From CAWAYH01 sp963786195 (lineage in GTDB: Bacteria; Acidobacteriota; Vicinamibacteria; Vicinamibacterales; 2-12-FULL-66-21), in the NCBI GenBank assembly GCA_963786195.1, contig CAWAYH010000001.1, positions 186,001-250,000 of the forward strand: a stretch of DNA of 64,000 bases, given 5' to 3'. The first letter of the stretch is position 1; each line of letters starts with the position of its first letter. The position numbers and the translations under genes were made by a program. The notes under the pieces are model-generated. The model searched no databases and was not told where the DNA came from. It was given only the letters and a program-made list of their open reading frames with translations. Shown one piece after another: positions 1 through 10,700 of this stretch.

Positions 1-70
1 AGGTTCCTCGCCACCCGCCTACTATACGGTGATTGCCGGCCCGAACGAGGGAGGCAATCGGGTATTCTTG

Positions 71-2560
71 ATGTCGAATGGCCTCGGCGCGACCCGCATG
101 AAGGCTCCCGCACGGCTGCTGACTGCAGCGGTGGCGCTTGCTGCCATCGTCCTCCTGGTTGTCCTCTTCCTCTCCGGGGGAGCCCGTTCATCGCGCGATT
201 CGTTGACGCTGGAAGTCGTGATGCGCGCATCCGGGGGAACCGCTGCGCAGCTCTTCTGGTCGGCGGATCATGTCTTCTCCGGAGATCGGTCGTCGTCCGT
301 ACCGCTCCGGCCGGACGTCAACGGCCTGCAGACGCTCCGCTTCGATCTGCCGTCGCGCGGCATCGCGTGGCTCCGGTTCGACCTCACCGATACGACCGCC
401 GAGGTGATGATCCAGCGGATGGTGCTGCTCGACAAGGACCGCCGGGTCCTGCGTGAATTCGAGCCGTCGAGCCTCACGCCCCTCTACCAGATCGCCTCCA
501 TCACGAAACTGCCCAACGTCACCAGGGTCGTGACCACCGCGGATGCCACCGACCCGATGTTGCTGACGATGGTCGGCTGTCTCCCGCAGCAGGACCTCCG
601 CGACCGCCTGACGCGCGTCACGCCGGCGGCGATCGCGCTGGCCAGCCTCGCAACGCTCGTTCTGCTGGGCGCGTGTGTCCTCGTCATTGGCCGGGACGCG
701 CTCGGCGCACCCCCTGCGGATGCGGCCGGCGCCCATCGACCCTCACGGCGTCTCGCACTGCTGTGGATAGCCGTACTGTTCCTCGTCGCGTTCTCGGCCA
801 AGCTGCTCCTGATGCGGCAGAACCCTGTGACGACGCCGTTCTGGGATCAGTGGGACAGTGAAGCGCGCCTCCTCTACGTGCCCCTCGAGGAATGCGCGCT
901 CTCCTGGCCGCTGATGTTCTCGCTGCACAACGAGCATCGCGTGTTTTTCTCGCGTCTCCTCGCGGCCGACCTGCTGATGGCCAACGGACAGTGGGACCCG
1001 CGCCTGCAGCAGGTCGTGAACGCGGCGCTGCACACGTTCGCCGGAGTGCTGCTGGCGACCGTGCTCTGGAATTCGACCGGCCGGCGCCGGCTGGACATCG
1101 TGGTGCTCGTCGTGGCCCTCGCGTTTGCTTTGCCATTCGCGTGGGAGAACACCCTCTTTGGATTTCAGTCCGCCTTTTACTTCCTGTCGCTCTTTTCCAT
1201 CCTCGGCTTGTGGTTCACCTCGAGGTACCGCGCCGGCACGGGACCCTGGTTTCTCGGCGTGGCGTGTGCCGTCTGTGCCCTGTTCACTGCCGCGGGCGGC
1301 GTGATATTGCCGGTGATCATCGCAACCGTCGCGGCGTCGAAGATGGCTGACGAGCGGAAGGACTGGCGCGATGCGGGGCTGACGCTGGCCGCGATCGGAT
1401 GCGTTCTGGCGGCCGGCTGGCTGACGATGTCGCCGCCGCTGGCGCATCACGAACACTTGAGAGCGAGGAGCGTGGCGGAGTTTGCCAGCGCCTTCGGGCG
1501 TTCGCTCGCGTGGCCGTGGGTCGGACGGCCCTGGTTGAGCGTGGTGATGTGGGCGCCCACGGTCGCGGTGATGCTCGGCGTACTGCGGCGTTCTGGAAAG
1601 TCGACGCCGGGTGAGCGCTTCGTGCTCGGCCTCGGGCTCTGGGTCGTGTTTCAGGCGGCAGCCGTCGCCTACGGGAGAGGCGCCGGTGGACCGCCTCCGG
1701 CCTCACGCTATCAGGATTTTCTGAGCGTGGGCTTCGTCGTCAACGCGTCCGCGTTCGTGCTGGTCCTCGAACGTTTCGCAATCGGAACGATGCGGCGCGG
1801 CCTCTCGTTCGCGCTGCCGGTGTGGCTGCTGTTCGCGGCCGCGGGTGCGGATCGGCTGACGCTTGGGACGCTGGCGCACCTGGACGCCTGGCGGCCGTAC
1901 TGGAGCGCGCACGCATCCAACGTTCGTCACTTCATCGTGACTGGAGATCTCGACGCGCTGCTCTCGAAGCGCCCTCTGCAGGAGCTCCCGTACCCCGATC
2001 CCCGAAGCCTCGGCGACGCGCTTCAGATTCCGTACGTCCGTCGGATACTCCCGGCCGCCGTCCGGGCGCCAGTGCACGTGGAAGCGCAGTCGGTGACGAA
2101 CGACACCTTCGCGCCCGATGGCGCCTACAAGATGACGCCGCGCGACCCGCTCGCGCGATTCTGGGGTTCCTACACTGCGCAGGGGGAACCGGCGACCGGC
2201 CGGTTCGAGAGCACGCCTCTTGCTCGGTGCTCGACCGGCGGCTATCTGCGGTTCGACGTCGCGGGAGATCTCACGGCGCGGCGGCAATACCTGGCGGTCA
2301 AGGACCTCGGCTCGGATCACGAGCGGCACGTGCCGGCGCCCCGTCCGAATGGGGACAACTGGGTGCCCGCGCGCGTGCCGTGCCCACCAGGTGCTTATTC
2401 GATCGTCGCGGTCGACTCACGCAACGACCACTGGTTCGCCTTTCGCGAGCCGGTGGAAGAAGGACGGGTGTCCCCGCTGGTGGAGTGGATGATCGCAAGC
2501 TCGCCGCAGGCGCTCATCGTCGCACTCGCACTGGCGCTGGTTGCCGCCCGTCTGACCTAG
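71..2560 (+). CDS. Large polytopic membrane protein, probable GT-C-like glycosyltransferase
   Basis: About 829 residues; I do not recognise a named family with certainty. A membrane helix near the N-terminus is followed by a roughly 150-residue extracytoplasmic segment, then a long run of hydrophobic helices, a C-terminal soluble domain of about 170 residues and a last helix at the very end. An acidic FWDQWD motif (near nt 838) and an HNEHR motif (near nt 926) in the first large loop recall the acidic loop motifs of GT-C glycosyltransferases, but this is only resemblance. The start is uncertain: an in-frame GTG lies at 29 and ATGs at 71 and 101, and none has a well-spaced Shine-Dalgarno. The location, at the edge of a polysaccharide cluster and ahead of a secreted VCBS protein, fits a role in surface-glycan assembly. 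Confidence 0.6.
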   Translation: MSNGLGATRMKAPARLLTAAVALAAIVLLVVLFLSGGARSSRDSLTLEVVMRASGGTAAQLFWSADHVFSGDRSSSVPLRPDVNGLQTLRFDLPSRGIAWLRFDLTDTTAEVMIQRMVLLDKDRRVLREFEPSSLTPLYQIASITKLPNVTRVVTTADATDPMLLTMVGCLPQQDLRDRLTRVTPAAIALASLATLVLLGACVLVIGRDALGAPPADAAGAHRPSRRLALLWIAVLFLVAFSAKLLLMRQNPVTTPFWDQWDSEARLLYVPLEECALSWPLMFSLHNEHRVFFSRLLAADLLMANGQWDPRLQQVVNAALHTFAGVLLATVLWNSTGRRRLDIVVLVVALAFALPFAWENTLFGFQSAFYFLSLFSILGLWFTSRYRAGTGPWFLGVACAVCALFTAAGGVILPVIIATVAASKMADERKDWRDAGLTLAAIGCVLAAGWLTMSPPLAHHEHLRARSVAEFASAFGRSLAWPWVGRPWLSVVMWAPTVAVMLGVLRRSGKSTPGERFVLGLGLWVVFQAAAVAYGRGAGGPPPASRYQDFLSVGFVVNASAFVLVLERFAIGTMRRGLSFALPVWLLFAAAGADRLTLGTLAHLDAWRPYWSAHASNVRHFIVTGDLDALLSKRPLQELPYPDPRSLGDALQIPYVRRILPAAVRAPVHVEAQSVTNDTFAPDGAYKMTPRDPLARFWGSYTAQGEPATGRFESTPLARCSTGGYLRFDVAGDLTARRQYLAVKDLGSDHERHVPAPRPNGDNWVPARVPCPPGAYSIVAVDSRNDHWFAFREPVEEGRVSPLVEWMIASSPQALIVALALALVAARLT

Positions 2561-2715
2561 GTACGCTCAATATTTCCCCGCCAACCACGTAACTGCGTTA
2601 GAAGTGCTCAATCCTGAAACACCCGCACACACGCGCTTTCTTGTAAGTTCAACCGACGCTTCAAGATAGAGTGTGCGCACCCCCTGGCGCGCTTCCTGCT
2701 ACATAGGATGGGGTT

Positions 2716-5532
2716 ATGACCCGTCTGTCTGCTCCGTTCTCTGTTCGCGCCGCCGTTCTGGCCGTCGCGCTTCTTGCGGCGCCGTTCGTGCGGGCGGCAG
2801 AGGCGGTCACCGTCCCTGGCGACTATCCGACCATTCAGGCGGCTATCGACGCCGTTGTGAACGGATCGCTGCCGGACGGCACGACCATCACGGTGCTGGC
2901 CGGGGTGTACAACGAGGCTGTGACCATTGCGTCGACAGGCCGATCGTTCACGCTGCGCGGCGCCGCGGGCGCGGGTTCGACGATCGTCGACGCCAGCGGC
3001 CGAAACAAGGCCGCGCTGACGGTGTTTCGCGCGAGCGGGCAAGTGATTATCCGCGGCCTGACGTTCCGTCACGGGGCGGTTGGGGCGTTGGGCGGCGGCG
3101 GCTTCCTGATCCAGGAGTCCTCCCCCTCGCTCATCGACACCGTCTTCGAGTTGAATTCCGCCGACCACGGCGGTGGCGGCCTGCTCGCCACGTCGAACGC
3201 CACGTTCACGGGCTGCGTGATCCGGAACAACACGGCGACGCGGTCGGGCGGCGGCATCTACATGACATTCGGGTCGCGCCCGGTGTTCACGGCCACCGAC
3301 ATCGTGAGCAACCAGGCGGGCGTGGGCCCTCCGGGAACGTCGAACTCCGGCGTCGGCGGCGGCATCGACTCGAGGAACTCGTCGCCAACGTTCCGCGGCA
3401 GTCGGGTCAGCGCCAACACGGCGAAGTTCGCGGGCGGCGGCATCTACCACGGCGGTGAGCACGGTTCGCCGTACGGCACGGCGACGCTTCTCATGGAGGA
3501 CTCCGAGGTTGCCGACAACCTCGCGACGCCGCTCACCCCGGGGGACAATCCGGCGGAAGGCGGCGGGATTCACATCGAGGACAACTCCGTTGGAACCCTG
3601 ACCCGGACCCGAGTGTTGCGCAACCGGGCGAACACCGGCGGCGGCCTCAACGCCTATCGCGCCCGCTACGACCTCGTTGATTCGCTCGTTGATGGCAACC
3701 AGGCGCTGGCCCGCAGCGATGGAGGTATCCCTGGCGGCATCGGCGGAGGGATCACCGCGTCGTCCACGAATGTCGGAGAGGTTAGGCCGTCAAGCGTGGT
3801 CAATCTGACGGGGACGCTGGTTCGCAACAACGTGGGCATCACCGGCGGCGGCATCGTGGTCACTGGCGACGTCAACCTTCCGGCGACCCTGACGCTCACC
3901 CTGTCCGTCGTCGACAGCAACCAGTCGCAGAATCAGGGAGGCGGCGTTCTCCTGAGCAACGCGAACCTCTCGTCCAACAATTCGATGATCATCCGGAATG
4001 CCGTCGCGGGGGGACAGTCTCCGTTCGGCGGCGGCCTGATGATCACGACATCGTCCACGGCAACGCTCAACGGAACGACGATCGCGCGCAACGCGGCCGG
4101 CGTCTACGGCGGCGGCATCTTCATGGATCAAAACGCCGGCCTCTCGATGTCGACGTCGCAGGTGTACGACAACACCGCCAATCTGGGGAATGGTTTTGGT
4201 GGAGGAGGGCTGTTCGTCGGCCCGAACGGGAACAACTTCGGAACGGTGCAGAACAGCATCATCGCCGACAACGGCGGGTATCAGGTCGTCGAGCACGCGT
4301 GCCCGCAGACCCGGCTGACCTACAACAACAATACGATCACGCCGCGGTCGGGGAACAACGATCTGTACTCGTCGAGCTGCAACCCGTTCCTGGCGCAGTC
4401 GACGATCGCGCAGTTCAACGCGCTGGCGAACACGTCGGGCAATAACTCGAATCTGCCACGATTCGTTCAGTTCTTGGCGGTGCCCCGCGCGGGCACGTCG
4501 TCCACTTTGGTCTGGAGCGCCGGACGCGCCACGGGCGCGACCATTTCGGGCGTTGGATCGTTCAACGGCAACACCGGAACCGCCGACGTCTCACCAGTAG
4601 GGTCGACGACGTATACGCTCACCGCGTCGGCAAGTCAGGCCAACGGCGGCAACTATGGGCCCGTGTCCCTGGGATTCACCGTGGTACTTCCGCCGTCCGC
4701 GACCCGCAGCGTGGCCGGGGACTTCGACGGCGACGGAACCGCCGACTTGACGGTGTATCGGCCGTCCAATGGCACCTGGTATCACTGGTTCACGGGTTCG
4801 TCCACATCCGGCGGAATGGCGTGGGGCATCCCCGGCGACAAGCCCGTGTCGGCAGACTATGACGGCGACGGCAAAACGGACCGGGCCGTTTTTCGACCCT
4901 CGAACGGGACCTGGTACATCTGGTTTTCCACCAGCAATTCGGCCGGTGGCTTCCAGTCCGGTTTTGGAACGGATGTGCCGGTGCCGGCCGACTACGACGG
5001 CGACGGGCGGGCGGACGTCGCGGTGTTTCGACCCTCGAACGGCACGTGGTTTATCTGGTTCTCGTCAACCGGCAGCGCGGGTGGGCTGCAGAGCGGATTT
5101 GGAACCGATATTCCGGCGCCTGCAGACTACGACGGCGACGGGAGAGCAGATATCGCGGTCTTTCGACCCTCGAACGGAACCTGGTTCATCTGGTTTTCAA
5201 GCACGGGGACGACCGGCGGCGTTCAGTGGGGCAGTAACGGCGACGTGCCCGTGCCGCGTGACTACAACGGGGACGGCAAGGCGGACGTTGCCGTGTATCG
5301 TCCGTCCACAGGCGTCTGGTACATGAGGTACTCGAGCGGTGGCATGGGCGGGGCTCAGTGGGGGGCATCGGGCGATGTGCCCGTTCCTGGAGACTACAAC
5401 GGTGACGGCAGGGCCGACGTCGCGGTCTTCCGGCCGTCGAACGGGGTCTGGTACCTCAGCTACTGGGGAACCAACACCACCGGTGGCGCACTTTGGGGTG
5501 CGTCCGGAGATATTCCGGTTCTGCCGAAGTGA
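2716..5532 (+). CDS. Secreted right-handed parallel beta-helix protein with C-terminal VCBS/FG-GAP repeats
   Basis: 938 residues with a clear signal peptide (about residues 1-30, ending ...VRAAEA). Residues 30-550 show the periodic GGG-containing coils (e.g. GGGIYM, GGGLNAY, GGGIFMD) of pectin-lyase-like right-handed beta-helix proteins. From about residue 660 there are six blades of roughly 48 residues. Each has a calcium-binding D-x-D-G-D-G loop followed by A-V-(F/Y)-R-P-S-N-G-(T/V)-W-(Y/F). The start is supported by an AGGATGGGG Shine-Dalgarno just upstream. Probably exported to the cell surface or medium as a polysaccharide-binding or adhesive protein; the substrate cannot be read from the sequence. 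The C-terminus GDIPVLPK is almost the same as that of the VCBS protein at 18495-19754. The gene may be monocistronic: 155 bases separate it from the previous gene and the next gene is convergent. Confidence 0.85.
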   Translation: MTRLSAPFSVRAAVLAVALLAAPFVRAAEAVTVPGDYPTIQAAIDAVVNGSLPDGTTITVLAGVYNEAVTIASTGRSFTLRGAAGAGSTIVDASGRNKAALTVFRASGQVIIRGLTFRHGAVGALGGGGFLIQESSPSLIDTVFELNSADHGGGGLLATSNATFTGCVIRNNTATRSGGGIYMTFGSRPVFTATDIVSNQAGVGPPGTSNSGVGGGIDSRNSSPTFRGSRVSANTAKFAGGGIYHGGEHGSPYGTATLLMEDSEVADNLATPLTPGDNPAEGGGIHIEDNSVGTLTRTRVLRNRANTGGGLNAYRARYDLVDSLVDGNQALARSDGGIPGGIGGGITASSTNVGEVRPSSVVNLTGTLVRNNVGITGGGIVVTGDVNLPATLTLTLSVVDSNQSQNQGGGVLLSNANLSSNNSMIIRNAVAGGQSPFGGGLMITTSSTATLNGTTIARNAAGVYGGGIFMDQNAGLSMSTSQVYDNTANLGNGFGGGGLFVGPNGNNFGTVQNSIIADNGGYQVVEHACPQTRLTYNNNTITPRSGNNDLYSSSCNPFLAQSTIAQFNALANTSGNNSNLPRFVQFLAVPRAGTSSTLVWSAGRATGATISGVGSFNGNTGTADVSPVGSTTYTLTASASQANGGNYGPVSLGFTVVLPPSATRSVAGDFDGDGTADLTVYRPSNGTWYHWFTGSSTSGGMAWGIPGDKPVSADYDGDGKTDRAVFRPSNGTWYIWFSTSNSAGGFQSGFGTDVPVPADYDGDGRADVAVFRPSNGTWFIWFSSTGSAGGLQSGFGTDIPAPADYDGDGRADIAVFRPSNGTWFIWFSSTGTTGGVQWGSNGDVPVPRDYNGDGKADVAVYRPSTGVWYMRYSSGGMGGAQWGASGDVPVPGDYNGDGRADVAVFRPSNGVWYLSYWGTNTTGGALWGASGDIPVLPK

Positions 5533-5553
5533 GCGTTCGGGGCCCGGAACCTC

Positions 5554-6326
5554 TCATCCCTCGCGGCTCGCTACGGGTTCCGTGAGGAGCTCCTCGTAGT
5601 ACGTCAATCCGTCCGCCACGCCTCCGTCGAAGACCAGCTCGCCCTGGTCGAGCACGCAGACCCGGCGGCAGATCGCGCGGATGGCCGCCGGCGCATGCGA
5701 GACGAAGATGATCGTCTTGCCCTCCGCCATGAATCGTTGAAGCGTGTCGATGCACCGCTGCTGGAAGTCGGCGTCGCCGACCGCAAAGATCTCGTCGAGC
5801 AGGAGGATGTCGGGATCGAGGTTCGCGGCGATCGCAAAGCCCAGCCGCATGTACATGCCCGACGAGTAGTTCTTGATCGGCACGTCGATGAAGTGTTCGA
5901 GCCCGGAATACTCGACGACGGCGTCGTAGATGCGCGTCGATTTCCGGGCGCGGTCAGGCCGTGGATCGCCGCGTTCAGGAACACGTTCTCGCGCCCGGTC
6001 AGCTCCGGGTGAAAGCCGACGCCCAGCTCGATCATCGACGAGATCCGCGCGTTGCGCGCGACGAGCAGCCGGCCGCTCGTCGGCCGGTGGATGGCGGCGA
6101 TCAGCTTCAGGAGCGTGCTCTTGCCCGATCCGTTGCGTCCGACCAGGCCGACCGCTTCGCCGCGGTCGATCCGCAGGAGATACGTCCTTCAGCGCCCAGA
6201 ACTCCTCGATCGACTGCCGCCGGTCGCGGATGCAGGAGGCCGAGGAAGCGGACCTTCAGCTCGACGGACGCATTGTGCCGGAGCAGGAACCGCTTCGAGA
6301 CCGCCTGCGCTTCGATGACGCGGCAC
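5554..6326 (-). CDS. ABC transporter ATP-binding protein, polysaccharide exporter type (Wzt/TagH/KpsT)
   Basis: The nucleotide-binding subunit of an O-polysaccharide or teichoic-acid-type exporter. The reconstructed protein has WALKDVS, a Walker A GRNGSGKS (near nt 6120-6142), SSMIELGVGFHPELTGREN (Q-loop region typical of the TagH group), the signature NYSSGMYMRLGFA, Walker B ILLLDEIFAVGD and an H-loop VSHAPAAI. Frameshifts near 6220, 6170 and 5950-5935 split it over three frames, so the span is bridged. The inferred GTG start at 6326 overlaps the permease stop (TAGTG). At about 255 residues it ends soon after the H-loop, so it lacks the C-terminal carbohydrate-binding domain of Wzt proteins that read a capped O-antigen; this resembles capsule or teichoic-acid exporters more closely. 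Confidence 0.85.
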
Positions 6327-7609
6327 TACAGCTGCTCCGTGAACCGATCTTCGAACGCGAGGACCAGCAGCGGTGCCGATGACGAACGCGCCGAGCGGCG
6401 TAGGCGCTGGCCACCAGCCACACCGTCGCTTCCGGCCACTGCTCGATAGAAGAAGATGCTTCTGGTAGGCGACGACGAACGGCGACATCGGGCTCATCAG
6501 GATCAGCAGCCGCAACTGCTCGGGCACCTGGCCGAGCTCGTAGACGATCGGCGTCGTCCAGAACAGGACCGCGAGCGCCACTTCGAGCGAGATGCCGGAC
6601 GTCGCGGAAGAACGCCGTGGCCGTGGCCAGGATCAACGCGACGCCGATGGTGAACACCACCTGCAGCGCCAGGAACACGGGAAACAGGATCATCGGCGCG
6701 GCGAGCGGCACCTGGTACCACAGCATCATCACCGGCAGGAACACCGAGATCGTCAGCAGGTACTGCGCGAGGTTGAACAGCACCGTGGCGATCGGCAGGA
6801 TCGCCCGCGGAAAGAGCACGCTCTTCAGCAGGCCGGCGTTGTCGACGATCGCGCCGGTCGACATCGTCGCGGAGCTGGCGAAGAACGTCCAGGAGAGCAG
6901 GCCGAGCATCAGGTAGAAGACGAAGCCCTCGTTGCGGATCCGCAGGATGATACGTGAAGGCCACCGTGTAGACGACGATCATCAGCAGCGGGTTGACCAG
7001 CGACCACAGGAAGCCGAACACCGAGCCGCGGTACTTCAGCTTGAGGTCCTTCAGGACGAGGTTCTTCAACAGCTCGCGGTAGCGGTAGAGGCTCATCAAC
7101 GCGGCCTTTAGCGTCGTCATTTCCGCCGCACGATCGACCAGTTCGGCGTCACCCTCGCGCGCGTTCGCGCGCGCTCTCGCGCGGGCGCGGACGACCCAGG
7201 CCCCGCGCCACGCGAGAGCCGCGACGGCCAGGAGCATGGCATCCGCGGCGAACGCGCTGCGCGAGATGCCCTCGAACGACATCAGGAGGCCCACGAGCGC
7301 CGTCGATGCGACCGTGCCGACCGCGATGCCGGCTAGCACACGGAGGAGCCAGTCAACTTTGGGTCGTCGCGCGTAGGCCCGCACGAGCAGCAGCGCGGCG
7401 AGCTGCGACGTCACGACAATCGGCACGCTGGCCCACGCGCCAGGCAGGTAGACCTCGAGCCGATCGCCGTAGAACCGGAGCCAATAGGCCGCGAGATACG
7501 AGACGATGGCCAGGCTGCCGTCCAACAACAGACTCAGCCACAGCGCCGGGCGATTCGGCACGTGCACATCGCCCGCGCCGTCCGTGGTCTGACGCGCGAC
7601 TAGAACCAT
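6326..7609 (-). CDS. ABC-2 type polysaccharide exporter permease fused to an N-terminal CapD-like 4-TM module
   Basis: Membrane partner of the adjacent ATPase. Residues 1 to about 150 form a four-helix membrane module (YLAAYWLRFYGD ... FEGISRSAFAADAMLL) of the kind found at the N-terminus of CapD/FlaA1-type sugar epimerases. A charged linker follows, and then a complete ABC-2 permease beginning RELLKNLVLKDLKLKYRGS and continuing FGFLWSLVNPLLMIVVYT, GLLKSVLFPRAILPIATV and LFWTTPIVYELGQVP. The permease part is interrupted by one-base insertions near 6953 and 6600 and further shifts near 6400-6450; the inferred end is the TAG at 6326. The fusion join itself lies inside one uninterrupted frame (7609 to about 6955), so it is not created by the frameshifts. 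ATPase and permease appear translationally coupled. Confidence 0.82.
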
Positions 7610-7684
7610 GACGTGAGGGATAGAGGCCGATGACTTTTGCGGACGCAGTTCTCAACAAGAACAGGTAAATTCGGAGCTTATCAT

Positions 7685-7744
7685 TGCTTACCCTGGCTTA
7701 CCATGGCTTACCATGGCTTATCATGTTCACCATGGCTCACCATG
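7685..7744. repeat. Degenerate 10-base tandem repeat upstream of the 7793 gene
   Basis: About six copies of a TGGCTTACCA unit, some reading TGGCTTATCA or TGGCTCACCA, end 48 bases before the start codon of the following gene. Each junction creates CCATGG. The array lies in the divergent region between the exporter permease and the large transferase gene, so it could affect either promoter; no function is evident. Confidence 0.75.
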
Positions 7745-7792
7745 GGCGACGCGTTGAGCCGCGCGGCGCAGCCGGCCTTCTGAAGGGGGAGC

Positions 7793-10700
7793 ATGAAGCA
7801 CGACGGTAGCGAAGCGCCCCTGCCCCTGACGTCGGTGTCGCCTGTGTCCCCGGTGTTCTCTTCGGTTGCGGGCCGTGACTATCTGTTGCGGCCCATCGTG
7901 TTCAATGCTCCATTCCGGCTGGTCGAGCCCACGTCCTGGGTTGCGCATATCCCCTTTGCATTCTGGCTCGTGGAGGCCATGCGGCCGCGGACGTTCGTCG
8001 AGCTCGGCACGATGTCCGGCAACAGTTTCTCGGCGTTCGCGCAGGCCGTGCAGACGCTGGGCCTCGAAACCGCCTGCTACGCCGTCGACACCTGGAAAGG
8101 TGACGCGCACACCGGGGCGTACGACGAGGAAGTGTTCCTGGACTGGTCGCGGTTTCACGATCAGCGCTTCGCCGCGTTCTCGCGACTCGTGCGGTCTACT
8201 TTTGACGAAGCGCTGCAGAAGTTCGAGGACGGCAGCATCGATCTGCTGCACATCGACGGTTTCCACTCGTACGAGGCGGTCCATCACGACTTCGAGGCGT
8301 GGCTGCCGAAGCTGAGCCCGAGGGCGGTCGTGCTGCTGCACGACACCAACGTACGCGAACGCGACTTTGGCGTCTGGCGCTTCTGGCTGGAGCTCTCGCG
8401 CCAGTACCCGGGCTTTGCTTTCCTGCACGGGCACGGGCTTGGCGTCGCCGGCGTGGGCCGGGATCTGAGTCCGGACGTGCGGCTGCTCGTCGAGGAGATT
8501 CCCCGCAGCAGTCACCATACGTTCATCGTTCGTCAATTCTTCGGGACGCTGGGTGAGGCCCTGATCGGACCGACTCGCGAGGCCGCCCTGGCGAACAGCG
8601 GAGCCGACCTTCGCCTCGAGGTCTCGAAGATCGCCGAAGCACTGGATCAGCTCAAGGCGCGGGTTGACCAATCCGAACGCGAACTGGCCCAGGAGCGCCG
8701 CCGGAATCAGGAGCTGTCCGCGGCCAACGACGAGTACCGGCGGGACAACGAGCACCTCGCCATCGAGCTTTCCCAGGCTGAAGAACGGGCGGCGAGCCTG
8801 GAACTTGGCGCGGACGACTTGATCGAGCGTGCGCGCGAGGTGAGTCATTCCGGTGAGCTGGAGTCCGCGACCAGAGAGCTCGACGAAGCGCGCCAGGCGC
8901 GCACCCAGCTCGATGCGCAGTTCGAACGGAATCAGCTGGCCTTGCTGAGGGCTAACGAAAATGCCGGCGCGTGGTTCGCGTACGCGATGTGCCTCCGGGA
9001 ATCACGATCCTGGCGGCTGACGGCGCCGCTCAGGCGAAGCGGGACCATCGTGCGCGGTCTTGCGCGCCGGATCGGTCTGCGGAGGTCCCGCCCGCCCGGA
9101 GCGCCGTCGATGTGGGGAGCCCTGAGCCCGACGCGGATTCGACAGCTGCGGGCGATCCGGCGAAGCGGTCTGTTCGACGAGCGGTACCATCTGCAGCAAC
9201 TGTCGCCGTCCGCCGATCGTGAATGGGCATGTGCGCGGCCCCTGGAGCACTATCTGGCGGTCGGTGCGTACAGCGGCGAAGATCCGCACCCGCTGTTCGA
9301 TTCCTCGTTCTACCTGGAGCGCAACCCCGACATCGCCCAGGCCGGGCTCAATCCTCTGAGCCACTACCTGCTCTCGGGCGGAGTCGAGGGACGCGATCCG
9401 CATCCGCTGTTCCATTCGGCGTTCTACCGCAGCCAGAACCCTGATGTGGCCGGGACGGGTGTCAATCCGCTGGTGCACTTCATGGCCCACGGGTCACGCG
9501 AGTGGCGCGATCCGAATCCGTGGTTCAGCACATCGTTCTACGTGGCGTCCGATCCGGCGCTTCGCTCGGGGGTCGAGAACCCGCTGGTCCACTTCCTTCG
9601 TGTGGGTGCGACCGAGGGACGCGCCACCAGCACCGCGTTCGACACCGCGTACTATTGCCGCGCGAACGAGGACGTCGTCCGCAGCGGGACGAATCCTCTC
9701 GTGCACTTCCTCCTGGCGGGACAGGCCGAAGGCCGGCGATCGTCGCCACGGCCGAGTGTCCCGACCCCGGGAGATGTGGAAAGCTCGGTGGAGGCGTACG
9801 ACCTGGTGGCGTCCCGCGCGCGCGAAGTCGAGGCGCGGCGCATCCAGGAGCTCACCCTCGAGCGTCCTGAGATGCTGCGGGTCTCGGAGCACGAGGACGT
9901 GCGCGGGGTCGTGAGCGAGATTGTGCTCGCTGACGAGGCGTCGCCAAAGGTCTCGATCGTCATTCCCATCGTCAACGGCCTCAGGTTGACGTTGGAGTGC
10001 CTGCTGTCCATCGTACGGTTCAGTCAGGACGTGCCTCTCGAAGTCATCATCGTGGACAACGGGTCCACGGATCGTTCGAAGGAACTGCTGGCGTCCATTC
10101 CGAATCTGCAGTACGTGAGGCACGAAGAGAACCTCGGGTTCGCGCGCGGCTGCAACTCGGGCGCCGCAGCGGCACGCGGCCAGTACCTGGTGTTCCTGAA
10201 CAACGACGCCCAGGCGCAGGCCGGGTGGCTCGCGGCGCTCCTGAAGCCATTCTCCGAGTCCAACAGCATCGGCGCCGTCGGTCCCAGGGTGCTGTTCCCC
10301 GACGGTCGTCTCCAGGACGCCGGATCGGTGATCAAGCCGGACTGCACCTCGACCCTGATCGGCCTGTTCGACGATCCCGCGCTTCCGCGCTACAACCGCA
10401 GCCGGGAAGTGGACTACGTCTCGGGCGTCTGTCTGATGATCGAGTCGCGCCGGTTCAAGGAGCTGAACGGCTTCGACACGGATTTCGCGCCGGCCTACTG
10501 CGAGGACGTGGATTTGTGCCTCAGGCTGCGGCAGAGCGGCCTGCAGATCGTCTACCAGCCCGAGGCGGTGATCGTGCACCACCTCAGCGCCACGTCCAGC
10601 GATCTGGGGCAGTCGTTCAAGGTGGCGGCGGTGACGCGCAATCAGCAGGAGCTGTCGATCCGCCACCAGGCGCAGATCGACGCTCTCGATCGAACGCGGA

